Shown here: piece after piece, positions 39,027 to 45,970 of the stretch
How positions within the stretch are numbered: position 1 is the first letter of the stretch
Layout: each line of letters starts with the position of its first letter
Assembly: GCF_001598555.1 (NCBI RefSeq)
Contig: NZ_BCZE01000065.1
Coordinates: 1 to 45,970, forward strand
DNA: 45,970 bases
Source: Novosphingobium rosa NBRC 15208
GTDB lineage: Bacteria > Pseudomonadota > Alphaproteobacteria > Sphingomonadales > Sphingomonadaceae
Direction of reading: 5' to 3'
Position numbers and translations under genes: made by a program
The notes under the pieces: generated by a model
The model's input: the letters and a program-made list of their open reading frames with translations, nothing else
The model's database searches: none
Told to the model about the DNA's origin: nothing

Positions 39027-40361
39027 ATGGCCTCCGACATGCTGAACATTGCCGCCAGCGGCACCCGCGCCGCACAGGCCGCGTTGAACGTCACCTCGCA
39101 GAACATCGCCAACGTCAACACCGACGGCTATGTGCGGCGTTCGGTCACGCAGGCCGATGTGGCGTCCTTCAACACGATGGGCGGCGGTTCCGGTCTGGTC
39201 ACGCTGGGCGGCGTGCGCGTCACCGGCACGGTGCGCGATGTCGATGCCTATCAGCAGAGCGAGGTGCGGCGCACCGGCTCGGATGCGGCCCGCGCCGACA
39301 CGCTGGTCACCGGCCTCACCAATGTGAACAATGCGGTGGACAATTCGGGCCTGTATGACTCGATCACCGCCTATCAGACCGCGCTCTCCAAGCTGGCCGC
39401 CAGCCCCACCGACAGCGCGCTGCGCGCCAATGCGCTGGAAGCCGGGCGCACCATGGCGCAGAGCTTCAATCAGGCCAGCAGCGCGCTGACCGCCACCAAG
39501 ACAGGTCTGGTGCAGGGCGCCACCGCCGGGGTGACGCAGGTCAATACGCTGGCCACCAATCTGGCCACGCTGAACCAGAAGATCGCCAGCACGCCCGATC
39601 CCAGCGCCCAGGCCGACCTGCTCGACCAGCGCGACACGATGCTCCAGCAGCTCAGCCAGTATGGCGATGTCACCACCACCATCGCCAGCAACGGCACGGT
39701 GCAGGTGCAGATGGGCGGCACCAGCGGCCCGGTGCTGGTCTCCGGCAGCACCGCCAACACGCTGGCGATGAGCCAGGATTCGACCGGCGCCATCAGCTAC
39801 ACCGTCGGCGGTTCGGCGCTCTCGCTCTCGGGCGGCTCGCTGGCCGGGCAGCAGCAGGCGATGACCGCCGCGATCAGCGCCGGCTCCTCGCTGGACACCA
39901 TCGCCAACAGCATGATGTCCACCGTCAACAGCGCGCAGACCAATGGCGCGGCGCTGGATGGTTCGGCGGGTCAGGCGATGTTCTCGGGCTCGGGCGCGGC
40001 GGGGATCACGCTGGCGCTCACCTCGGGCAGCCAGATCGCCACGGCGCCTTCGGGCTCGGCGGCGAACAGCAGCGACGCCAGCAACCTCAATGCGCTGATC
40101 TCCTCGCTCAAGTCGACGGACATCGCGGGGCAGACCAACAATCTGATCCTGACGACCTCGACGGCGGTGTCGAGCAACACCACCACCCGCGATGCGCTCG
40201 ATGCGATCTACAGCAATGCGCAGAGCACCATGTCGGCCCAGTCGGGCGTCAGCCTGGATGAGGAAGCGGCCAATCTGGTGCGCTATCAACAGGCCTATCA
40301 GGCTTCGGGCAAGGTGATCCAGGTCGCCCAGACCCTTTTCAACCAACTCCTGCAGATCTGA
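39027..40361 (+). CDS. flgK: Flagellar hook-associated protein FlgK (HAP1)
   Basis: Junction protein between hook and filament. 444 residues. ASDMLNIAASGTRAAQAALNVTSQNIANVNTDGYVRRSV opening, a variable middle, and a C-terminal SGVSLDEEAANLVRYQQAYQASGKVIQVAQTLF pattern (in parts) fit FlgK. ATG 39027; an open frame begins earlier (38985) inside flgJ. The chaperone FlgN is encoded at 29852-30253. Confidence 0.94.
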   Translation: MASDMLNIAASGTRAAQAALNVTSQNIANVNTDGYVRRSVTQADVASFNTMGGGSGLVTLGGVRVTGTVRDVDAYQQSEVRRTGSDAARADTLVTGLTNVNNAVDNSGLYDSITAYQTALSKLAASPTDSALRANALEAGRTMAQSFNQASSALTATKTGLVQGATAGVTQVNTLATNLATLNQKIASTPDPSAQADLLDQRDTMLQQLSQYGDVTTTIASNGTVQVQMGGTSGPVLVSGSTANTLAMSQDSTGAISYTVGGSALSLSGGSLAGQQQAMTAAISAGSSLDTIANSMMSTVNSAQTNGAALDGSAGQAMFSGSGAAGITLALTSGSQIATAPSGSAANSSDASNLNALISSLKSTDIAGQTNNLILTTSTAVSSNTTTRDALDAIYSNAQSTMSAQSGVSLDEEAANLVRYQQAYQASGKVIQVAQTLFNQLLQI

Positions 40362-40377
40362 GCGTGAGGACGATCCC

Positions 40378-41307
40378 ATGACCGCCATCAGCACCAGCGC
40401 CTTCTACAACCTGTCCGTTTCCAACATGGACAAGATCCAGCAGGCGACCCAGAACCTGAGCCAGCAGCTGTCCACCGGCAACCGGCTGACCCATTCCTAC
40501 GACGATCCTGTCGCCGCCGCGCAGATGCGCACGATGCAGGCCGCCGACTCGCTGTCCACCGCGGACACCGCCAATGCCAACTCGGCCAAGGCCAGCCTGA
40601 CGCTGACCGACAGCACGCTGAGCCAGTTCACCGACATCATCAGCAAGATCCAGACGCTGGCCACGCAGGCGGCATCGGACACCACCAATGCCAGCGACAA
40701 GGCCAACATCGGCACCCAGGTCAGCGCCTATTACCAGCAGCTGGTCGATCTTTCGAACACCAAGGACAGCTACGGCAACTATGTGTTCTCGGGCACTTCG
40801 GGCAACACCCAGGCCTACACGCAGGATGCCAGCGGCAACGCCTCCTACACCGGCGGCAGCAGCGCCAGCGCCATCTCGCTGGGCGGCAGCCTCTCGGTGA
40901 TCCCTTCGGTGACCGGCCCCGAGGTGATGAACTTCACCACCAGCGGCGGCGTGAGCGGCAATCTGCTGACCAGCGTGAAGACCCTGGCCGACCAGCTGCA
41001 GGCCGGCACCGCCACCTCGGCGACGATGAACGCCAGCGGCGGCGCCTTCGATCAGCTGAACGCCGCGCTCAATCAGGTCAGCACCACCCAGACGGTGGTG
41101 GGCGCCCGCTCGGCGTGGATCACCACGGCGACCACGGTGCAGACCACCGCCCAGACGGCGCGCACCAGCACCGAGGCTACGGTCGGCGGCACGGATTACA
41201 CCACCGCCACCGCCCAGCTCTCGCAGCAGATGCTGGCGCTCAGCGCCAGCCAGGCCAGTTTCGCCAAGCTTTCCAGCATGAGCCTGTTCACCTACATCGG
41301 TAATTGA
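40378..41307 (+). CDS. flgL: Flagellar hook-associated protein FlgL (HAP3)
   Basis: Second junction protein, flagellin-like. 309 residues. N-terminus TSAFYNLSVSNMDKIQQATQNLSQQLSTGNRLTHSYDDPVAA and a flagellin-type C-terminal helix ending SLFTYIGN. ATG 40378. It is followed by a strong hairpin before motA. Confidence 0.92.
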   Translation: MTAISTSAFYNLSVSNMDKIQQATQNLSQQLSTGNRLTHSYDDPVAAAQMRTMQAADSLSTADTANANSAKASLTLTDSTLSQFTDIISKIQTLATQAASDTTNASDKANIGTQVSAYYQQLVDLSNTKDSYGNYVFSGTSGNTQAYTQDASGNASYTGGSSASAISLGGSLSVIPSVTGPEVMNFTTSGGVSGNLLTSVKTLADQLQAGTATSATMNASGGAFDQLNAALNQVSTTQTVVGARSAWITTATTVQTTAQTARTSTEATVGGTDYTTATAQLSQQMLALSASQASFAKLSSMSLFTYIGN

Positions 41308-41314
41308 TACCTAC

Positions 41315-41350
41315 CCCTGTGCCCGGCCCATGCGGGGGGCGGGCACAGGG
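41315..41350 (+). terminator. Strong hairpin between flgL and motA
   Basis: CCCTGTGCCCG / CGGGCACAGGG, a perfect 11-bp stem with a 14-base loop; no T-run follows, so it may be an RNA-stabilising or partial termination structure rather than a full terminator. Confidence 0.6.
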
Positions 41351-41382
41351 CGCATCTGACGTTTCTTCCAGGGGGTTGCTTA

Positions 41383-42246
41383 ATGTTTCCGATCATCGGC
41401 CTTGTCGTCCTGTTTGGTGCCGTGTTTGGCGTGTTCGCCATGACCGGCGGCGCGCTGGGCCCGGTCTTCGAGGCCATTCCGCACGAAGTGGCGACCATTG
41501 GCGGCGCGGGCATCGCGGCGCTGGTCATCGGCAATGACATGCATGGATTGAAAGCGCTGGGCGGTGGCTTCGGCAAGGTCTTCAAGGGGCCCAAGCACAA
41601 CAAGCAGGACCATATCGACGTTATCGCACTGACCACCAAGCTAATGAAGCTGCTGCGCACCGAAGGCCCGGTCGCCATGGAAAGCCATGTGGCGGCGCCC
41701 AAGGATTCGCCGATCTTCGCGGAATATCCGCGCCTGCTGGCCAATCACGAGCTGACCGACCTGATCTGCGACACGCTGACGCTGATCGTCGTGTCCTCGG
41801 GCACGCTGGAGGTTCATGCGGTGGAAGATGTGATGGACAATGCCATCAAGACCCACCTCACCGCGCTCGACCACCCGCAGCACGCCATTCAGGGCCTGGC
41901 CGATGCGCTTCCGGCTCTCGGCATCGTGGCCGCCGTGCTGGGCGTTGTGAAAACCATGGGCTCGATCGACAAGCCGCCCAGCGTGCTGGGCGCGATGATC
42001 GGCTCGGCGCTGGTGGGCACGTTCATGGGCGTGATGCTGGCCTATGGCATCGTCGCCCCGATGGCTGGTCGCCTCAAGCAGGTGAACGAGGCCGACGAGC
42101 AGATTTTCCACGCCGTCAAGCAGGTGATCATCGCCTCGCTGCATGGCTGGCCCCAGCCGCTGGTGGTCGAGAGCGCGCGTTCGGGCCTGTCCCACGATTT
42201 CCGCCCCGGCCTTTCCGAGCTGCTCGACGCGCTGCGTGGCCGCTAA
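41383..42246 (+). CDS. motA: Flagellar motor stator protein MotA
   Basis: Proton-channel stator subunit. 287 residues with four helices: IIGLVVLFGAVFGVFAMTGG, AALVIGN, then ALPALGIVAAVLGVVKTMG and IGSALVGTFMGVMLAYGIVAPMA. The cytoplasmic loop between helices 2 and 3 is large, as in MotA. RBS GGGGG is weak but the ATG at 41383 is clean. motB follows after 13 bp. Confidence 0.95.
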   Translation: MFPIIGLVVLFGAVFGVFAMTGGALGPVFEAIPHEVATIGGAGIAALVIGNDMHGLKALGGGFGKVFKGPKHNKQDHIDVIALTTKLMKLLRTEGPVAMESHVAAPKDSPIFAEYPRLLANHELTDLICDTLTLIVVSSGTLEVHAVEDVMDNAIKTHLTALDHPQHAIQGLADALPALGIVAAVLGVVKTMGSIDKPPSVLGAMIGSALVGTFMGVMLAYGIVAPMAGRLKQVNEADEQIFHAVKQVIIASLHGWPQPLVVESARSGLSHDFRPGLSELLDALRGR

Positions 42247-42259
42247 GGGGAGCTGATCC

Positions 42260-43186
42260 ATGGCTCCCCCAAAAAAGGGCAACAAGCAGGACATCCCTGC
42301 CCCGATCATCGTCAAGAAGGTCACCATCGTCGCCGCCGGTCACCATGGCGGCGCCTGGAAGGTGGCCTATGCCGACTTCGTGACCGCGATGATGGCCTTC
42401 TTCCTGCTGATGTGGCTGCTGGGCGCCACCACCGAAAAGCAGCGCAAGGGCATTGCCGACTATTTCACCCCCACCATGCTGAAGATCCGGCAAGGCGGCG
42501 CGGGATCGAACGGGCTGCTGGGCGGCTCCTCGATGGTCGATGCCGACAAGATGCCGCATCGCGCGGGCCAGACCGGCCGCCGCCCGATGACCATCCCGCG
42601 CGATGCCACCGGCGGCATGAAGGAAGGCGCCAATGTCGTCCAGAAGGCCAGCCAGGTGCAGCAGCGTCTGCAGCAGCAGCTCAACGCCAGCGAGAAGCTG
42701 AAGAAGCTCTCGCGCGTGCTGAAGGTGACGGTGACGCCCGACGGCATCCGCATCGATCTGATGGATGACGCCGATTTCTCGATGTTCCAGCTGGGCACCA
42801 CTGTGCTGACCCCCGATGCGGTGGAGCTGCTGGCGGCGATTTCCCATGTCCTCAAGACCGAGACCGGCGATCTGACCATCCGCGGCCATACCGATGCGCT
42901 GCAATGGCGGACCAACGGTCTGGTCAACAACTGGTCGCTCTCGGCGGGCCGCGCCGAATCCACCCGCCAGCAGATGATGCGCGACGGGCTGGGCGAAGAC
43001 CGCTTCCGCCGCATCGAGGGCGTGGCCGACCGCGAACCGCTGATCGCCGAAAACCCTTCGGACGCCCGCAACCGCCGCATGTCGCTGCTGCTGGCCAATG
43101 ATGTGACGCCGCCTGTCGACCATGGGCCTGCAAAGCCCGAGGAAAAGGCTGCTCCGGCCTCTCACGAGGGCAAGCCGGGCCACTGA
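42260..43186 (+). CDS. motB: Flagellar motor stator protein MotB
   Basis: Peptidoglycan-anchored stator subunit. A single helix with the proton-carrying Asp (WKVAYADFVTAMMAFFLLMWLLG), the periplasmic plug/linker (about 60-150), and an OmpA-type domain with GHTDALQ, NNWSLSAGRAESTRQQM and NRRMSLLL. The Asp of GHTD and Arg of the LSxxR motif are intact, in contrast to the OmpA-domain protein at 887-1765. 308 residues, ATG start. Confidence 0.95.
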   Translation: MAPPKKGNKQDIPAPIIVKKVTIVAAGHHGGAWKVAYADFVTAMMAFFLLMWLLGATTEKQRKGIADYFTPTMLKIRQGGAGSNGLLGGSSMVDADKMPHRAGQTGRRPMTIPRDATGGMKEGANVVQKASQVQQRLQQQLNASEKLKKLSRVLKVTVTPDGIRIDLMDDADFSMFQLGTTVLTPDAVELLAAISHVLKTETGDLTIRGHTDALQWRTNGLVNNWSLSAGRAESTRQQMMRDGLGEDRFRRIEGVADREPLIAENPSDARNRRMSLLLANDVTPPVDHGPAKPEEKAAPASHEGKPGH

Positions 43187-43208
43187 CAGGCGTTTCTACC
43201 TATGAATG

Positions 43209-43233
43209 GGTGAAGCGGTGCTTCACCTTGTTT
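43209..43233 (+). terminator. Probable terminator after motB
   Basis: GGTGAAGC / GCTTCACC with loop ggt, followed by TTGTTT. It ends 23 bp after the motB stop and separates the flagellar operon from the HAD-family gene. Confidence 0.65.
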
Positions 43234-43300
43234 GCTTACCTCTTGGCAAGCTAAAGACCAGCCATCCCGGCGGGGTCTTGTCAGCGTGCCGAGAGCCAGC

Positions 43301-45724
43301 ATGAACGCGCCGATCACCCCTTCCGCCTTCGCCGAAACCGCTGCGCCGCGCGTGGATCTGCTGCCGCATGAGCTGCCGCAGGCCATCGACTGGTTCCCGC
43401 AGGCCAGGGTGCTCAGCCTCGACTGTTTCGACACGCTGATCTGGCGCGACACCCATGCGCCGGTCGATGTGTTCACCACTTTGCCCGACATCACGCCCAT
43501 GCAGCGCCGTCAGGCCGAAATGACGGCGCGCAAGGTCGCGGGCTTTGCGCATAATCGCAATGAAGTCACGATCGGCGAGATCTACGCCCAGCTGATGCCC
43601 CGCGCCGCGCAGGCGCAGCGCGATGCCGCCATCGCCGCCGAGCTTGAGGCCGAGGCGCAGGCCTGCTTCGCCTTCGCCCCCACGGTGGAGCTGATGCGCC
43701 GCGCCAAGGCGCGCGGGCTGCAGGTCATCATCGTGTCCGACACCTATCTCGACGCTGCCCAGCTGCGTGAGCTGATCGAGCGCGCCGCCGGGGCGGATGT
43801 CGCCGGGCTGATCGACCGCATCTTCGTCTCCAGCGCCTATGGCCAGCCCAAGGCGCTTGGCCTTTACGCGCAGGTGCTGCGCAAGCTCTCAGCCAAGCCG
43901 CATGAGATCCTGCACATCGGCGACAATCACGGCGCCGATGTGGTGGGGGTGAGCGCGCATGGCGTCTCGACCCTGCACCTCAAGCAATTCACCCCCGCGC
44001 TGGAGCAGCAATTGCGGCTGGAAGCGGGGATCGGCGCCATGATCCATCCGGTCAGCAAGGCCGTCACCGCCGCCCAGCCTCACCGCGCCGCGCTGGCCGC
44101 CGCCCTGCCCTTGCAGCAGGATGCCGCCACGCGTCTCGGCATGGCGGTGATGGGCCCGATCCTGACAGGCTTCGACATCTGGCTGCGCCATGAGGCCGAA
44201 GCGCTGTCCGCAAAGCATGGCGGGCGCGTCCATTACCTGTTCCTGATGCGCGACGGCTGGCTGCCGATGCGCGTGCATGCCGCGCGCGGTGACGCCGCGA
44301 CCGCCGGCTTCACCACCCATCCCATCGAGATCAGCCGCTTCACCGCCACCGCCTCCAGCTTCACCGATGAGCGCGATGTGGCCCGCTATGCCGATGAAAA
44401 TGCCGGCACCGAGGCTGGCCCGATGGCCCGCCAGCTGCTGCTCTCCGCACAGGACATCGCGAAGATCTGCGACAAGCCGACGCCGGAGAATGCCTGCTAC
44501 GCCCTGCTGCAGGAGATGCGCAAGACGCCGCGCAAGCGCGCCACCGTCGCCGCCTCGCGCGCTTTCGCCAAAAGGCTGGTCGCCCATGTGCGCGCCGTGG
44601 CCGATCCCGCGCCGGGCGACACGCTGATGCTGGTCGATCTGGGCTACAATGGCACGGTGCAGAACCGTATCGACACGGTGCTGGCGCAGGCGCTCAACGT
44701 CCATGTCGCGGGGCGCTACCTGCTGCTGCGCGAGGCCGACAAGCCCGGTCTCGACAAGCGCGGCTTCCTCGATATCGGCCATTACGACGATTTCGCGCTC
44801 AATGCGCTGACCGCCAATGTCGCGGTGTTGGAACAGCTCTGCACCACCGGCATGGGATCGGTGATCGATTATAGCGAGAGCGGCGATCCCATCCGCCGCG
44901 CCAATGCCATCGCGCCGGAACAGGCCGCGATCCGCCATGCCGTGCAGGAGGGCACCATCGCCTTTGCCCATGCCCTGCAGGATGTGACGGTGCGGGGGGA
45001 TCATGGCCGCGATCCGGTCGATCTGTGGCGTCAGGCGGTCACCTCGGTGATGGCGCGGCTGATGTTCATGCCGCTCGGCCATGAGCTGGCGGTGATCGAG
45101 CGCTTCGAGCATGACGTCAATCTGGGCACCGACGAACATCGCGCCCTTTTCGACCTCTCCGTGGCGCGCACCGGGCTGCGCCAGCAGGGCCTGTTCTATC
45201 TCAACAGCAGCGATCGCATGTACCTGCCCGCCGAACTGAAGGGCCAGGGCCTGGCCCCGCGGCTCACGGTGCTGGCAATGCGGCGTTTCGGCCTGCCCTT
45301 CACCTTTGCCGATTTCACCGACAAGACCGTCGAACTGCCGGTGATCTTCGCCGACAGCCAGAGCGGCGGCGTCTTCGAACAGACCATCGCCGCCAGCGCC
45401 ACGCATGACGGTTTCTATGTCGCGGCCATCCCCATGGGCGAGGCGCGCTATGGCGTGGCCCTGCGGCTGGGCGCGAAGTTCGAATGGGTGGAGATCGACA
45501 GCATCAGGATCATGCCCCAGGCCGATTTCCTGAGCGAAGGTGCGCCCTCGACCGAGCAGCATATCACCCCCGAACCGCTGCTGGAGGGCGTCGAGCGCAT
45601 CACGCCGCGCCTGCTGCGCTGCCATAATGAGGCCGGTTTCCTGATGGTGAACCCGCCCCAGCAGGTGGCCCGGCGCGAGCCGCTGATCCTGACGGTGGCC
45701 TTCCGCCCGCTTACAGACGACTGA
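43301..45724 (+). CDS. Large HAD-superfamily protein (COG5610-like)
   Basis: An 807-residue protein. The N-terminal part is a HAD phosphatase-type domain: motif I SLDCFDTLIWR with nucleophile Asp (D41), motif II Ser in VIIVSDTYLD, motif III Lys in YGQPKALG, motif IV Asp in HIGDNHGADVVG. The third position after the nucleophile is Phe where many phosphatases have the acid/base Asp. The long C-terminal part contains VHYLFLMRDGW and LVDLGYNGTVQNR, features of the COG5610 family usually found in surface-polysaccharide loci. Its exact role is not known; next to motB it may act in flagellar glycosylation. ATG 43301. It ends at a strong terminator. Confidence 0.8.
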   Translation: MNAPITPSAFAETAAPRVDLLPHELPQAIDWFPQARVLSLDCFDTLIWRDTHAPVDVFTTLPDITPMQRRQAEMTARKVAGFAHNRNEVTIGEIYAQLMPRAAQAQRDAAIAAELEAEAQACFAFAPTVELMRRAKARGLQVIIVSDTYLDAAQLRELIERAAGADVAGLIDRIFVSSAYGQPKALGLYAQVLRKLSAKPHEILHIGDNHGADVVGVSAHGVSTLHLKQFTPALEQQLRLEAGIGAMIHPVSKAVTAAQPHRAALAAALPLQQDAATRLGMAVMGPILTGFDIWLRHEAEALSAKHGGRVHYLFLMRDGWLPMRVHAARGDAATAGFTTHPIEISRFTATASSFTDERDVARYADENAGTEAGPMARQLLLSAQDIAKICDKPTPENACYALLQEMRKTPRKRATVAASRAFAKRLVAHVRAVADPAPGDTLMLVDLGYNGTVQNRIDTVLAQALNVHVAGRYLLLREADKPGLDKRGFLDIGHYDDFALNALTANVAVLEQLCTTGMGSVIDYSESGDPIRRANAIAPEQAAIRHAVQEGTIAFAHALQDVTVRGDHGRDPVDLWRQAVTSVMARLMFMPLGHELAVIERFEHDVNLGTDEHRALFDLSVARTGLRQQGLFYLNSSDRMYLPAELKGQGLAPRLTVLAMRRFGLPFTFADFTDKTVELPVIFADSQSGGVFEQTIAASATHDGFYVAAIPMGEARYGVALRLGAKFEWVEIDSIRIMPQADFLSEGAPSTEQHITPEPLLEGVERITPRLLRCHNEAGFLMVNPPQQVARREPLILTVAFRPLTDD

Positions 45725-45747
45725 ACGGGCCCATAGCCCCTCTCAAG

Positions 45748-45778
45748 CGCCCGGCAGCCTTGCGCCTGCCGGGCGTTT
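45748..45778 (+). terminator. Terminator after the HAD-family gene
   Basis: CGCCCGGCAG / CTGCCGGGCG, 10-bp stem, 8-base loop, followed by TTT. It lies 24 bp beyond the stop codon. Confidence 0.75.
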
Positions 45779-45821
45779 CAGCACGCCTGCCAGCCACGCG
45801 AGAGCGAACCGAACGCCCTGC

Positions 45822-45902
45822 CCCACAACCGCCAAGACCCGGCTCCCGCTGAGGGGAACCGGGTCTTGGGTTGTGGGCGCGGCCATCGGGCACGATGGCC
45901 GC
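45822..45902. other. Two further strong hairpins
   Basis: First: CCCACAACC / GGTTGTGGG plus inner CAAGACCCGG / CCGGGTCTTG (45822-45877), a 19-bp stem with a two-base bulge. Second: GCGGCCATCG / CGATGGCCGC, loop ggca (45879-45902), a perfect 10-bp stem. Both are nearly symmetric and could terminate a convergent gene entering from the right; no other gene is seen between 45725 and 45956. Confidence 0.6.
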
Positions 45903-45956
45903 ACAAGGCATGGCCGGGACGAAGAGCGGGAACGCCCCCCCGGCCCGACCAAACTC

Positions 45957-45970
45957 TTACTTCAGAAGCG
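45957..45970 (-). CDS. Possible 3' end of a convergent gene
   Basis: On the minus strand the last bases read Leu-Leu-Lys-stop (TAA). This resembles the end of some flagellins, and a flagellin would suit the context, but four codons are not enough to identify a gene. Confidence 0.2.

Overview
The window looks like a chromosomal segment of a motile, aerobic to microaerobic alphaproteobacterium, most likely a sphingomonad (Sphingomonadales, Novosphingobium-like). This rests on the very high GC, tightly overlapped ATGA/GTGA operons, a ccoNOQP-GHIS-hemN cluster beside a CXXC-X7-C FNR regulator, sigma-54 flagellar promoters and a short alphaproteobacterial FlgD. The taxon is inferred from gene content, not from a marker-gene comparison.

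Layout. (1) 1-5.4 kb, minus strand: tsaD, gpsA, a polysaccharide flippase-like membrane protein and an OmpA-domain membrane protein form one overlapping operon, followed by a membrane-anchored helix-hairpin-helix protein. (2) 5.5-8.2 kb, plus strand: hemC, hemD and a mitofilin/Mic60-like membrane coiled-coil protein. (3) 8.4-13.7 kb: a UbiH-type hydroxylase and a PafA-type phosphatase lipoprotein (minus), then dsbD (plus). (4) 13.7-14.0 kb: an FNR-like box followed by a terminator-ended stretch without a gene, a candidate small RNA. (5) 14.0-23.8 kb, minus: the cbb3 oxidase cluster ccoN-O-Q-P-G-H-I-S, a small cysteine-rich secreted protein and hemN, plus a small unknown gene. (6) 23.8-25.7 kb: ompW and the FNR-family regulator. 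(7) 25.8-32.9 kb, minus: fliA, flhA, a lytic transglycosylase, flgN, flgM, flgA and a MotA-like/ExbD-like pair. (8) 33.1-45.7 kb, plus: flgBCDEFGHIJKL, motA, motB and a large HAD-family protein, closed by strong hairpins. At the right edge there may be the 3' end of a convergent gene.

How it fits together. The Fnr protein (cysteines 4, 7, 15 and 103; recognition helix E-x2-S-R) should read sites like TTGAT-N4-ATCAA. Such sites lie upstream of ccoN, in the ccoN-ompW gap, before hemN and just after dsbD. This suggests a local low-oxygen regulon covering the high-affinity oxidase, oxygen-independent haem synthesis and perhaps a small RNA. The flagellar half carries three perfect or near-perfect -24/-12 (sigma-54) promoters (before the transglycosylase-flhA-fliA operon, flgA and flgB), with CGGCAA-N4-TTGCCG inverted repeats as likely activator sites, and FliA/FlgM for the late class. 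The hook genes are unusual: FlgD and FlgE are both very short and FlgH has no cysteine, so it cannot be a lipoprotein.

The most striking non-genic feature is a dispersed intergenic repeat family, about 280 bp when complete. Its ends are hairpins (GCGAGGG...CCCTCGC) whose outer stem bases vary in a pairing-preserving way. There are five copies or remnants in 46 kb. Each lies at the 3' ends of genes, and all three internal convergent gene pairs are separated by one. They look like mobile or amplified bidirectional terminators. No tRNA, rRNA, CRISPR array, insertion sequence or phage gene was seen.
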